From: Candidatus Brachybacter algidus
Lineage (GTDB): Bacteria > Bacteroidota > Bacteroidia > Chitinophagales > Saprospiraceae
DNA length: 64,000 nucleotides
NCBI GenBank assembly: GCA_016711705.1
Contig: JADJSK010000013.1
Location: 196,001 to 260,000 of the forward strand
Direction of reading: 5' to 3'
Below the pieces are notes generated by a model that saw nothing but the letters and a program-made list of their open reading frames with translations, ran no database searches and was not told the origin of the DNA. Within the stretch, counting starts at the first letter, position 1. The number at the start of each line of letters is the position of its first letter. Of the stretch, positions 54,553-63,702 are shown one piece after another. The translations under genes were made by a program, and so were the position numbers.

Positions 54553-55377
54553 ATGCACCGAGCTACATTTCGTCAAAGTGCAACTATGACTGAGCAGTCG
54601 ATAATTGTTTTCCGACTGATCGTCATGATCCTGAGGATTTCTGTATCGGCTTGCTTTATTGGTCATGGGATGTGGGGTTTGGTTTCTAAGCCGGGTTGGC
54701 TGCCATTTTTCAAAATAATTAATGTACCTGAGGTTATTGCCTTACAAATTATGCCTTATATTGGCTCTATTGACATCATTGTGGGGGTGCTCATTCTTTT
54801 TGTTTCTAATAAATGGCTGGTCTATTGGGCTATTTTCTGGACAGCTTTTACGGCGCTACTCAGGCCTCTGGCTGCAATGGGATTTTCAGAATTTATAGAA
54901 AGGGCAGGTAACTTCGGACCTCCAATAGCGCTTTTGATCTGCTTAAATATGATCGCCAAAAATGAAATAACTAATGAAGAAAAATTAAAGTATGGATATA
55001 TAAAGATTGAAAAAATACTTCGTTTAAGTCTTTTTTTGCTATTAATAGGACATGCAGGTATTGCTATGATACATTTCCAGCCTAACCTTATCAAAAATCT
55101 TTCTTTTCTGGGATATCCAACCGAGGCTACAGGAATGTATTTTTTTGGAGCCTTTGAAATAGTGCTAGCTATCTTGGTCTTGTGGAAACCAAGACTGACA
55201 GGACTGATGATATTTGTAATGATTTTTAAACTTATGATCGAATCCATCTATCCTTTGCGAGGAATCGCATTTGATATCTTTGAGACCATTGAAAGAGTAG
55301 GGGACTATTTAATTCCACTTTGCCTTTTACTTATTTATAAATTCACTCATTATTTTAATCCTGATCTTGCAAGGTGA
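54553..55377 (+). CDS. polytopic membrane protein, DoxX-like
   Basis: The 274-residue protein has about eight hydrophobic helices in two halves, each with the pattern GHGMWGLVSKPGWLPFF or GHAGIAMIHFQP, which suggests a tandem duplication of a DoxX-like unit. No enzyme motif was seen. It is 7 bp past the lipoprotein gene on the same strand. Alternative ATG at residue 12 (54586) is possible. Confidence 0.6.
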   Translation: MHRATFRQSATMTEQSIIVFRLIVMILRISVSACFIGHGMWGLVSKPGWLPFFKIINVPEVIALQIMPYIGSIDIIVGVLILFVSNKWLVYWAIFWTAFTALLRPLAAMGFSEFIERAGNFGPPIALLICLNMIAKNEITNEEKLKYGYIKIEKILRLSLFLLLIGHAGIAMIHFQPNLIKNLSFLGYPTEATGMYFFGAFEIVLAILVLWKPRLTGLMIFVMIFKLMIESIYPLRGIAFDIFETIERVGDYLIPLCLLLIYKFTHYFNPDLAR

Positions 55378-55486
55378 TTTTAAGTTATGTAGGGTTACAT
55401 CGATAAAAATCCATTTGAATAGTCTCATGGTTATTCATTAATCATAATTTTTATATATAATTATTTTATATATATAATTTATTAGT

Positions 55487-55494
55487 TATCTTTG
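55487..55494 (+). promoter_or_regulatory. -7 element before two-component operon
   Basis: TATCTTTG matches TAnnTTTG and ends 32 bp before the response regulator start. An unusual AT-only tract (TATATAATTATTTTATATATATAAT-like) precedes it at about 55455-55480; no TTG -33 is seen. Confidence 0.6.
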
Positions 55495-55525
55495 TAAAAT
55501 CTAAAACACTTTTAGGACCAAGCAA

Positions 55526-56230
55526 ATGAAGATTTTAATTGTCGAAGATGAAGAAAAACTACTCAAATCGCTGAAGAAGGGTCTCGAGGAGAATGGCTAT
55601 AATGTTGATACGGCTATAAATGGTGTTGAAGGGAAAAAGTTAATACTAACCAATAAGTACAAGGTCATCATTTCTGATATAAAAATGCCTCAAAAGACCG
55701 GCCTTCAGATGCTCAAATCTATCAGAGATAAGAATATAAACACTCCCGTCCTCATGTTAACTGCGCTAAGCCTTGTGGAAGAGAAACTTGAAGTCTATGA
55801 AGCAGGAGCTGATGATTACCTCACTAAACCTTTTGATTTTAGAGAATTGCTGGTACGAGTCCGAGCCTTGATCAAACGGAACCCGGTGATAATCAAGAAT
55901 TCATATGAAATACTATCATATGGAGGTATCGAATTGAACCCAGAGACGAAGGAAGTTACCCGCGACGGAATTCAAATATTTCTTACTCCGAAGGAATTTG
56001 AACTGCTTAATTATTTCCTACTCAATTCTGAAAAAACGATATCTAAGCAGGAACTGCTGTCCAAGATATGGGACCTCGACTTTCAAACCAGTACGAATGT
56101 GCTGGAGGTTTATATCAATTTTCTTAGGAATAAATTGGATAAGGATTTTGATGAAAAACTAATTCATACCTTATCACGTGTAGGATATATTTTCAAATCT
56201 GAAAACATGATCCATGAAAATAAGGGTTAA
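55526..56230 (+). CDS. OmpR-family response regulator
   Basis: The 234-residue protein has a receiver domain with acidic VEDEE, phosphoacceptor Asp51 (VIISDIKMP), the conserved Lys in LTKPFDF, and a C-terminal winged helix with LTPKEFELLNYFLLN and the ISKQELLSKIWDLDF recognition region. The gene overlaps the sensor kinase by 17 bp, so the two are translationally linked and form a pair. The target genes are unknown. Confidence 0.96.
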   Translation: MKILIVEDEEKLLKSLKKGLEENGYNVDTAINGVEGKKLILTNKYKVIISDIKMPQKTGLQMLKSIRDKNINTPVLMLTALSLVEEKLEVYEAGADDYLTKPFDFRELLVRVRALIKRNPVIIKNSYEILSYGGIELNPETKEVTRDGIQIFLTPKEFELLNYFLLNSEKTISKQELLSKIWDLDFQTSTNVLEVYINFLRNKLDKDFDEKLIHTLSRVGYIFKSENMIHENKG

Positions 56231-57569
56231 GCTTACACTTCAGTTTTTCTTGGTAGTAGCGACAATATTAATTTTTTCAATGTTTTTTGTGTATTCCAGG
56301 TTTAAGCGGATTACAGACAATGAGTATTACAATAATTTAAAAACTAAGGCGCACATGACGGCCGAGATGGTGCTGCATGATGGTGATCTGGAGAAAATAG
56401 AAGACATCACACCTCAGAATGATAAAGAAGGTCTGCCAATAAGTGATAATGTAATTATTTTTAATTCGAAAAATGAAAAGGTCTTTTCCTTTAATAGAAA
56501 TAGAAGTGACGGTATTCCCTTTAATGTAATTGAATTTTCTGAAAGTGAAAATACTTATAGACAGGGAGATATCTATTATTATGGACTACCTTTCACCACA
56601 AGCAAGGGTTCAAAATATTATGTCTTAGCCTCTTCTTTTTTTAATTCAAAAGAATTGATGGACCTACGTCAAATCATCTTGTTAGCAATTGTTCTTGGAC
56701 TACTGTTTGTTGCTATAAGTGGTTTTTTTTACACCCGTCAGGCCTTGAACCCACTGTTTTCAATAGTAACTCAGATGAATGGTCTTGACATGTCTAAGCT
56801 GGAAGGAAGGGTGGAATCATCCCAATCAAAAGATGAAATAGAACATCTCATTTCCTCTATAAATAATTTACTTTCAAAGATCCAAAATTCTTTTACATTT
56901 CAGAAGATGTTTATTAGTAATGTGTCACATGAACTAAAGAACCCTATCTCTGTGGTGCTTTCTCAGGTTGATGTACTATTGTCTCAATCAAATAGAACTG
57001 TTGATGAATACCGTAATACGCTTGCTTCATTACGAGAGGATGTTAAAGAGATCGCTGATATTACCGAGAATCTCCTGCAAATGGCTAAAATGAAAGCCGA
57101 AGGGTTTATGCTGGAAGTAAAACCCTTTCAGTTGGATGAAGCTATTCTTGAATGCCAATCTAAATTGCAGCGTGCCAACCCGGATTACACTGTTAATTTT
57201 GATATCATAGGCAGGTTGGAATCAGAAAAGGATCTTACAGTAATAGGTAATGATTCTTTACTAAAACTAGCTTTTCTAAACCTGATGGACAATTGTTGTA
57301 AATTTTCTCCAGATAAAAAAGTTAATATTTCTATTGAAAGCAATGATGGAGTTAAAGTACTGAGATTCCAAGATAATGGTTATGGCATAAAGGCAGAAGA
57401 GATGGAGCACATATTTCAACCATTCTACCGCAATACCAAGAGCAAACATATCAAAGGTTACGGCATTGGACTTTCTTTGACAGATACCATCTTCAATGCG
57501 CACCAAATTAAACTGGAGATTCAGTCGGAGCCAAATGTTGGTTCGTTATTTACAGTAAAGTTTGGGTAA
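56214..57569 (+). CDS. sensor histidine kinase (HisKA/HATPase)
   Basis: The 451-residue protein has a membrane helix near 7-26, a periplasmic domain (about 30-150), a second helix (about 152-172), a HAMP-like linker, HisKA with His239 (VSHELKNP) and an ATPase domain with NLMDNCCKF, DNGYGI and GYGIGLSL boxes. It phosphorylates the response regulator gene directly upstream. Start at ATG 56214 overlaps the regulator by 17 bp. The stimulus is unknown. Confidence 0.96.
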   Translation: MKIRVKLTLQFFLVVATILIFSMFFVYSRFKRITDNEYYNNLKTKAHMTAEMVLHDGDLEKIEDITPQNDKEGLPISDNVIIFNSKNEKVFSFNRNRSDGIPFNVIEFSESENTYRQGDIYYYGLPFTTSKGSKYYVLASSFFNSKELMDLRQIILLAIVLGLLFVAISGFFYTRQALNPLFSIVTQMNGLDMSKLEGRVESSQSKDEIEHLISSINNLLSKIQNSFTFQKMFISNVSHELKNPISVVLSQVDVLLSQSNRTVDEYRNTLASLREDVKEIADITENLLQMAKMKAEGFMLEVKPFQLDEAILECQSKLQRANPDYTVNFDIIGRLESEKDLTVIGNDSLLKLAFLNLMDNCCKFSPDKKVNISIESNDGVKVLRFQDNGYGIKAEEMEHIFQPFYRNTKSKHIKGYGIGLSLTDTIFNAHQIKLEIQSEPNVGSLFTVKFG

Positions 57570-57957
57570 TTAGTGGTCAGTTATCAGTGGTCAGTAATCA
57601 GTAATCAGTAATCAGTAATCTGGAGTATTCCTGATTCCGATCCTTCTCACTTTCTCCCCTTCTCACTTTTCATAGGTAATGAGTAATGGGTAATGAGTAA
57701 TATGCGCAGATTGGGCTGAGTGCCTTGATTATATTGGTAATTGGTAATCAGTAATCAGCAATCAGCAATCTGGAGTATGCCTGATTTCTCACCTTCTCAC
57801 CTTCTCACCTTTCATCGGTAATGAGTAATGAGTAATATGCGAAGATTGGGCTGAGTGCCTTGATTATATTGGTAATCGGTAATCAGTAATCGGTAATCAG
57901 TAATCTGGATTGTGCCGGATTCCGATCCTTCTCACTTTCTCACCTTCTCACTTTCAA
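57570..57957. repeat. ~135-bp tandem repeat with GGTAAT words
   Basis: The phrase ATTGGGCTGAGTGCCTTGAT recurs at 57710 and 57845, 135 bp apart, within a longer array of AATCAGTAATC, CTTCTCACTTTCTC and GGTAATGAGTAAT words that makes about 2.6 units. It fills the gap between the sensor kinase and accC (convergent genes), with no gene and no clear terminator. Confidence 0.85.
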
Positions 57958-57962
57958 ACTCC

Positions 57963-59303
57963 TCACTCCGTCAAATCAAACGTATTCATAAAACTCGTAT
58001 TAAAATCTCCGGCAATAAACTTAGGATCTTTTAATAATCTTTGGTGGAAAGGAACAGTTGTCTTGATGCCTTCTATTATAAATTCATCCAAAGCTCTTTG
58101 CATTTTAAGGATAACTTCCTCTCTTGTCTGTGCTTTGCAGATGATCTTGGCAATCATTGAATCATAATTGGGTGGCACGGTATATCCTGCATATACATGT
58201 GTATCTACACGCACTCCATGTCCCTTGGCACTGTGAAAGGAAGTTATTTTGCCTGGATTCGGTCTGAAATCATGGAATGGATCTTCTGCATTTATTCTAC
58301 ATTCCATCGCACAAAGTGTAGGTATGTATGATTTACCAGAGATCGGAAGTCCTGCTGCAACCTTAATTTGTTCTTTAATCAGATCATGATCTATAACCTC
58401 TTCAGTCACAGGATGTTCTACCTGGATACGAGTATTCATCTCCATAAAATAGAAATTCCGGTATTTATCTACAAGAAACTCTATAGTTCCAACACCTTCG
58501 TAGTTGATACATTGACCTGCCTTGATGGCTGCCGCACCCATTACTTCCCTGAGTTCAGGCGTCATAAATGGTGATGGACTTTCTTCTACCAGTTTTTGAT
58601 GTCTTCGCTGAATAGAACAATCTCTTTCAGATAAGTGCGCTACCTTACCAAATTGATCTCCTATGATCTGGAATTCTATATGACGAGGTTCTTCAATGTA
58701 TTTTTCTATGTAAATTCCGTCGTTACCAAACGAGATTCTTGCCTCATTTCTGGCATTATCCCAGTTTACTTCAAATTCTTCTGCTGACCAAACGATGCGC
58801 ATTCCTTTACCACCACCACCTGCGGTAGCTTTGATAATAACAGGAAACCCAATCTCTTTAGATATTTTTATGCCTGTGGCGACATCAGGGACAAGTCCAT
58901 CAGAACCCGGTACTACAGGAACTCCAGCTGCGATCATCGTTGCTTTGGCTGTTACTTTATCTCCCATCCTTCTGATTTGATCAGGAGTAGGACCGATGAA
59001 TTTGACGCCATATTGCGTGCAAACCTCTGCGAAGTCAGCATTTTCTGAGAGAAAACCATATCCGGGATGCACTGCATCAGCATTGGTGATCTCAACGGCT
59101 GCCATGATTCTTGGGATATTGATATATGAATCTTTGGATGGGGGTGGCCCAATACATACAGCTTCGTCAGCGAATCTCACATGCAAACTTTCTTTGTCGG
59201 CAGTAGAGTATATAGCTACAGTCTTGATGCCCATTTCTTTACAGGTGCGAATGATCCTAAGAGCAATCTCACCTCTGTTGGCTATCAGTATTTTATTAAA
59301 CAT
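57963..59303 (-). CDS. accC: acetyl-CoA carboxylase, biotin carboxylase subunit
   Basis: The 446-residue protein has the biotin carboxylase features: KILIANRGEIALRIIRTC, the ATP-grasp glycine loop KATAGGGGKGMR, and MNTRIQVEHPVTE. It carboxylates biotin on AccB with bicarbonate and ATP. Length is normal. The gene is the last in fabH-efp-accB-accC, about 70 bp after accB. Confidence 0.97.
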   Translation of the reverse strand: MFNKILIANRGEIALRIIRTCKEMGIKTVAIYSTADKESLHVRFADEAVCIGPPPSKDSYINIPRIMAAVEITNADAVHPGYGFLSENADFAEVCTQYGVKFIGPTPDQIRRMGDKVTAKATMIAAGVPVVPGSDGLVPDVATGIKISKEIGFPVIIKATAGGGGKGMRIVWSAEEFEVNWDNARNEARISFGNDGIYIEKYIEEPRHIEFQIIGDQFGKVAHLSERDCSIQRRHQKLVEESPSPFMTPELREVMGAAAIKAGQCINYEGVGTIEFLVDKYRNFYFMEMNTRIQVEHPVTEEVIDHDLIKEQIKVAAGLPISGKSYIPTLCAMECRINAEDPFHDFRPNPGKITSFHSAKGHGVRVDTHVYAGYTVPPNYDSMIAKIICKAQTREEVILKMQRALDEFIIEGIKTTVPFHQRLLKDPKFIAGDFNTSFMNTFDLTE

Positions 59304-59372
59304 ATAGTGTTCTGTTTATGATAATTTCGCATTTTAGCCTGACTAATTATTGGTATCAGGCAGAAACACAAA

Positions 59373-59858
59373 TTACTCTACTAAGAAAAGTACCTGGTCA
59401 TATTCTACCGGAGAAGCATCTTCTACCATGATCTTAACTATAGTTCCAGTAACTTCGGATTCAATTTCATTAAATAACTTCATAGCTTCTATAATACAAA
59501 CCACAGAACCTGATGAAACTGAATCGCCTGGTTTTACAAAAGATGGCTTATCCGGTCCTGAAGATCTATAGAAAGTACCAACCATAGGAGACCTGATTTC
59601 TTTCAAACCACTATCTGCGGCATTTTCAGCCTGTTTAGATAGATCTCCTGATTGAGGCGCTGTCTGTTGAACAGGTTGAGGCATAGCGGCAGGCTGGCTC
59701 ATACTCATCTGTGGGTACACGACAGATCCACCATTGTTCTTTGCAGAAAAATGCTTTGTTCTAATCGTAACTTCAGATTCCCCATCTCTTACTTTCACTT
59801 CGGCAAGATCAGATTTAGATACCTGGCGGATTAATTCCTGAATTTCTTTATATGTCAT
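59373..59858 (-). CDS. accB: acetyl-CoA carboxylase biotin carboxyl carrier protein
   Basis: The 161-residue protein has the biotinyl domain with EAMK (biotin on Lys127) and a Pro/Ala/Gln-rich linker (about 50-75) before it; the N-terminal part is the usual short helix. It carries carboxybiotin between AccC and the transferase. The gene is 42 bp after efp. Confidence 0.96.
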   Translation of the reverse strand: MTYKEIQELIRQVSKSDLAEVKVRDGESEVTIRTKHFSAKNNGGSVVYPQMSMSQPAAMPQPVQQTAPQSGDLSKQAENAADSGLKEIRSPMVGTFYRSSGPDKPSFVKPGDSVSSGSVVCIIEAMKLFNEIESEVTGTIVKIMVEDASPVEYDQVLFLVE

Positions 59859-59899
59859 AATAACTGGATTGTATATTCAAAAATGAGTAGAAATTAGAG

Positions 59900-60463
59900 T
59901 TATTTGGCACGCTCTACATAAGCACCGGTCAGCGTTTCTATTTTGATAGTATCACCTTCATTGATGAAAAGTGGCACCTTAACCACTGCGCCTGTTTCGA
60001 TAGTAGCCGGCTTATTTACGTTAGTAGCAGTATCGCCTTTAGCACCTGGCTCAGAATATGTGACGAGCACATTGATATATTGCGGGAGTTCGACTCTGAG
60101 CGGGAGGTCTTTTTCTGCATGGTATAAGATATCAACTTCCATGCCTTCTTTAAGAAACTGGGGACTATCCACCATGTCTTCCGGTATGGCTAATTGCTCA
60201 AAAGACTCATTGTCCATGAGGTTTAATCCTGATTCGTCTTTGTATAGGAATTGAAATTTACGACGTTCTACTCGGACTATATCTATCTTGTGTCCAGAAG
60301 ACCATGTGTTTTCAAGAGTTTTACCATTTGTCATACTCTTCATAGAAGTCCTGACAAAAGCAGCACCTCTGGCTGGTTTAACATGTTGAAAATCAGTTAT
60401 AACGAAAATGTCATGGTTGTAATCTATACACAATCCTTTTCTTATGTCGCCGGTATCTGCCAT
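59900..60463 (-). CDS. efp: elongation factor P
   Basis: The 187-residue protein has the EF-P layout and helps ribosomes through polyproline. The loop that carries the modified residue reads KPARGAAF, so the tip is Arg32 where many EF-Ps, including other Bacteroidota I recall, have Lys. It has a VERRKFQFLY and a C-terminal GDTIKIETLTGAYVER typical of the family. Arg at this place needs either no modification or EarP-type rhamnosylation; no earP is in the window. It sits between fabH and accB. Confidence 0.94.
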   Translation of the reverse strand: MADTGDIRKGLCIDYNHDIFVITDFQHVKPARGAAFVRTSMKSMTNGKTLENTWSSGHKIDIVRVERRKFQFLYKDESGLNLMDNESFEQLAIPEDMVDSPQFLKEGMEVDILYHAEKDLPLRVELPQYINVLVTYSEPGAKGDTATNVNKPATIETGAVVKVPLFINEGDTIKIETLTGAYVERAK

Positions 60464-60546
60464 ATATGTATCTTGTTTGTTTAAGGCGCAAAGCTATAAA
60501 ATTAATACCTTTTTACCATTTTTACGAATTAAAATAGTTGAAAACT

Positions 60547-61542
60547 CTATTTTACCTTATCATATGCCCATTTAAGCAAGGTTGCCCCCCAAGTAAATCC
60601 TCCGCCGAAAGCTGTAAGAATTACATTATCACCTTTTTTCAACTTATCTTCCCATTCCCAGAGACACAACGGTAGTGTTCCTGCAGTAGTGTTGCCATAC
60701 TTTTGGATATTAATCATTATTTTTTCCATTGGAAAATCCAATTGTTCCGACACAGAAGTTATGATACGCATGTTTGCTTGATGTGGCACCAACCACGCAA
60801 TCTCATCGTTAGTTAAGTTATTTCTTTTCATGATTTCGGCTACTGAAGAGGTCATGCCCTGCACAGCATATTTGAAAACATGCTTACCTTCCTGATAAAC
60901 ATAATGCTCACGAGCATCCACTGTCTCATGTGAAGCAGGCTTTACTGAACCACCCGCTTTCATATGTAGTAGATGTCTGCCTGAACCATCACCTTTTAGG
61001 ACAGAATCCACGATGCCCAAATCATCTTCCACCGGCTCCAGCATGACAGCGCCTGCTCCGTCTCCAAATATTATACAGGTGGCTCTATCCGTATAATCTA
61101 CGATTGCTGACATCACATCCACTCCGACTACGATAACTTTCTTGTGTGTACCTGTCATAACGAATTTAGAAGCAGCAGTCAGGCCGAATAAAAATCCACT
61201 GCAAGCAGCATGAACATCGAATCCATAAGCATTTACAAGACCTGCTTTGTCACAAAGGATGTTGGCAGTATCAGGAAATATAAAGTCGCCGGTTACAGTA
61301 GCTAGTACAAGTAATTCAACCTCCTCTGGCGCAGTGTTTGTTTTTTTCAAGAGCTCAAGAACTGCGGGTAGTGCAAGGTCACTTGCTCCCATACCAGGGC
61401 TGTTAAAAATTCTTCTTTCTTTGATACCTGTTCTCGACTCAATCCATTCGTCATTGGTCTCGACCATTTTTTCAAGGTCTTTGTTTGAAAGCACCGTTGG
61501 TGGAACAATTCCATGAACACCTGTTATTCCTGCTCGTATCAT
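60547..61542 (-). CDS. fabH: 3-oxoacyl-[acyl-carrier-protein] synthase III
   Basis: The 331-residue protein has the Cys-His-Asn triad in HAACSGF, VPHQANMRI and YGNTTAGT. It initiates type II fatty-acid synthesis by condensing acyl-CoA with malonyl-ACP. Length is normal, and the gene begins the fabH-efp-accB-accC run, with an 83-bp gap to efp. Confidence 0.97.
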   Translation of the reverse strand: MIRAGITGVHGIVPPTVLSNKDLEKMVETNDEWIESRTGIKERRIFNSPGMGASDLALPAVLELLKKTNTAPEEVELLVLATVTGDFIFPDTANILCDKAGLVNAYGFDVHAACSGFLFGLTAASKFVMTGTHKKVIVVGVDVMSAIVDYTDRATCIIFGDGAGAVMLEPVEDDLGIVDSVLKGDGSGRHLLHMKAGGSVKPASHETVDAREHYVYQEGKHVFKYAVQGMTSSVAEIMKRNNLTNDEIAWLVPHQANMRIITSVSEQLDFPMEKIMINIQKYGNTTAGTLPLCLWEWEDKLKKGDNVILTAFGGGFTWGATLLKWAYDKVK

Positions 61543-61618
61543 TTATCTATTTTGGTTAGTGTTGTTACTTCTTGTAGTGAAGGTATAGTTTTTTGATTAT
61601 TTACTTTTAAAATAATGG

Positions 61619-62587
61619 TCATATAAAACCTTCCTTTAAAAGGTCATGTATATGGATGACACCAATGTATAAGTCATCATTCATAACTAATAGCTGGGTG
61701 ATATTCATTTCTTGAAGTACATGAAGCGCCTTTACTGCCAGTTCATCTCCTTGAATTGTTTTGGGTGCTTTAGTCATAATATCTGCGGCCTTTATCACTG
61801 AAGTATCAGTAATTGACTCAAGCATTCTTCTCAGATCGCCGTCTGTAATTACTCCAACTACTTGTCCATTATCTTCTACAGCAGTAACTCCAAGTCTGCC
61901 ACTGGAGATAGTGACAATAATTTCTTTTATTCCTGCATTTATTCCTACACTTGGCCTTTCATTGAAATGGCAAAGATCTTTCACGCATAGATAAAGCTGT
62001 TTGCCAATATTTCCACCCGGATGATATTTGGCAAAATCTTTATCAGAAAATCCCTTTGCAGACAGAAGTGCTATAGCAAGGGCGTCACCCATAGCCATTT
62101 GGGCCGTAGTAGAAGATGTAGGTGCAAGATTGTTCGGATCAGCTTCCTTGCTTACTGGTATGTATAGCAGAACATCTGCTTCACGGGCCAGAACAGAATT
62201 TTTATTGGAGACCATGCCGATGATCTTATTCCCCATTGTTTTAAAAAAAGGAATTAATACCTTAACTTCAGGGGTGTCACCGCTTTTGGATAGTGCGAGT
62301 ATAATATCATTTTCCTGAATGATGCCCAGATCACCGTGAATAGCGTCTGCGGCGTGCATAAAGATAGAAGGTGTGCCTGTAGAATTAAAGGTTGCCACTA
62401 TCTTTTGTGCTACGATGGCACTTTTGCCGACACCCGTGACGATGACTCTGGTCGGTGTGCGATAAATAAGTGAAACTGCTTCATAAAATGAATCGGACAA
62501 TTGATCCTTGACATCCTGAAGACATTGGATCTCGGCTTCAAAAACCTTGATAGCCTTATCAATTATTGAATTTTTGTCTTCTGGCAT
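61619..62587 (-). CDS. KdsD/KpsF/GutQ-type arabinose-5-phosphate isomerase
   Basis: The 322-residue protein has an N-terminal SIS domain (VIVTGVGKSAIVAQK, LALSKSGDTPEV, PTSSTTAQMAMGDALA) and two C-terminal CBS domains. It interconverts ribulose-5-phosphate and arabinose-5-phosphate for the KDO of LPS. It precedes fabH by 76 bp on the same strand. A narrower symbol is not given because kdsD, kpsF and gutQ cannot be told apart. Confidence 0.92.
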   Translation of the reverse strand: MPEDKNSIIDKAIKVFEAEIQCLQDVKDQLSDSFYEAVSLIYRTPTRVIVTGVGKSAIVAQKIVATFNSTGTPSIFMHAADAIHGDLGIIQENDIILALSKSGDTPEVKVLIPFFKTMGNKIIGMVSNKNSVLAREADVLLYIPVSKEADPNNLAPTSSTTAQMAMGDALAIALLSAKGFSDKDFAKYHPGGNIGKQLYLCVKDLCHFNERPSVGINAGIKEIIVTISSGRLGVTAVEDNGQVVGVITDGDLRRMLESITDTSVIKAADIMTKAPKTIQGDELAVKALHVLQEMNITQLLVMNDDLYIGVIHIHDLLKEGFI

Positions 62588-62777
62588 AAATGAGGATGTA
62601 CGGTTAACATTGATATATTCTATTCAAATGCGCTGCAAATATCTAAAGATTGAGGGATATAGACCCATTCTAGTGCCTTATAAAATAATATACACCATAT
62701 ATATATATAGGAGTAATATTTTACAATTTGAATTATACAATGTTAATGAAAGAGAAGAAGATGTCAATTGATTGGAA

Positions 62778-63503
62778 TTATTTGATCCGATGCCTGCATC
62801 CTATTTCCAAACCTGCTGAATATAAATGCTCATTAACAGGTGCGCTAACCAGATCTGTCAATTGATAGTTAAATGTAGGTTGTAAGAATAGTTGAGTCTT
62901 ATTGTTTAATTGATAGTTTAAACCGACTCCAAGGATTGCTGAGATCTGAAAGTCATTTATCGATTGTTCATTTTCCTTAAATACTTTTCTGTCGGTGCCG
63001 TAATTATGGACTGTGACAGATTGAAGATAGTAAGAAACTGCGCTACCGGCTTCCATATATATGGAGATTTTAGACTTTTGAATAAATTCATAACGGATCA
63101 TAACAGGCATTTCCAGAAAGAAATAATGGTATTTAAATTGAGAGCTCTTGTCCTCTGTGCCACCGGTTGGAAAGTCTGGGTGATATACGCCATCTTTACC
63201 ATCTAATCCCCATTTAAGAGTATTAAGCTTATAGCTATTGTATCCTTTGTTTGCCATTCTCAGTCCAGTTTTGAAATATAATTTTGATCCAAACTTTTTA
63301 TTGAAGTTTAAACCAAAGTCTGCTCTCAAGCCCACTTGTTCTTTATTTCTTATATCTACAAATCCAGATGGGACATCAGATTTATGTGGGTTAATGTATC
63401 TGTAACCAATATTCATGGCACCTACACAGTCAAGTGAAGAGGAGAATTGGCCAAAGGCAGAGAGGGAAACAATTAAAAGCAAAAATGGAAGGAATATTTT
63501 CAT
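62778..63503 (-). CDS. outer-membrane beta-barrel protein (PorT-like)
   Basis: The 241-residue protein starts with ATG at 63503 (signal peptide MKIFLPFLLLIVSLSAFGQ); an upstream TTG would add four residues. The mature part has FKTGLRMANKGYN and YFFLEMPVMIRYEF, phrases typical of PorT-like barrels, and ends GLEIGCRHRIK. It lies upstream of the KdsD-like gene on the same strand (gap about 190 bp) but is probably transcribed separately. Confidence 0.78.
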   Translation of the reverse strand: MKIFLPFLLLIVSLSAFGQFSSSLDCVGAMNIGYRYINPHKSDVPSGFVDIRNKEQVGLRADFGLNFNKKFGSKLYFKTGLRMANKGYNSYKLNTLKWGLDGKDGVYHPDFPTGGTEDKSSQFKYHYFFLEMPVMIRYEFIQKSKISIYMEAGSAVSYYLQSVTVHNYGTDRKVFKENEQSINDFQISAILGVGLNYQLNNKTQLFLQPTFNYQLTDLVSAPVNEHLYSAGLEIGCRHRIK

Positions 63504-63645
63504 GATTCTGTGCAATTTGTAAGTTTAAAAGTACATCGAATTTTCGAATTCTTAAAAATTCTGGCTTTTATTTTACATTATAGTGATAAGAGAAACAATA
63601 AAAGTTAAAGAATATTTAAAAATGTAGCGGTAAAGCGGAAATTTA

Positions 63646-63653
63646 TACTTTCG
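63646..63653 (+). promoter_or_regulatory. possible -7 element for right-edge lipoprotein
   Basis: TACTTTCG matches TAnnTTTG with one mismatch and ends about 50 bp upstream of the ATG at 63703. No -33 was identified, so the call is weak. Confidence 0.3.
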
Positions 63654-63702
63654 TAAACTATTTTGATCCTTATTTCTGATTATGCTTCATAAAACTTTTG
63701 AT

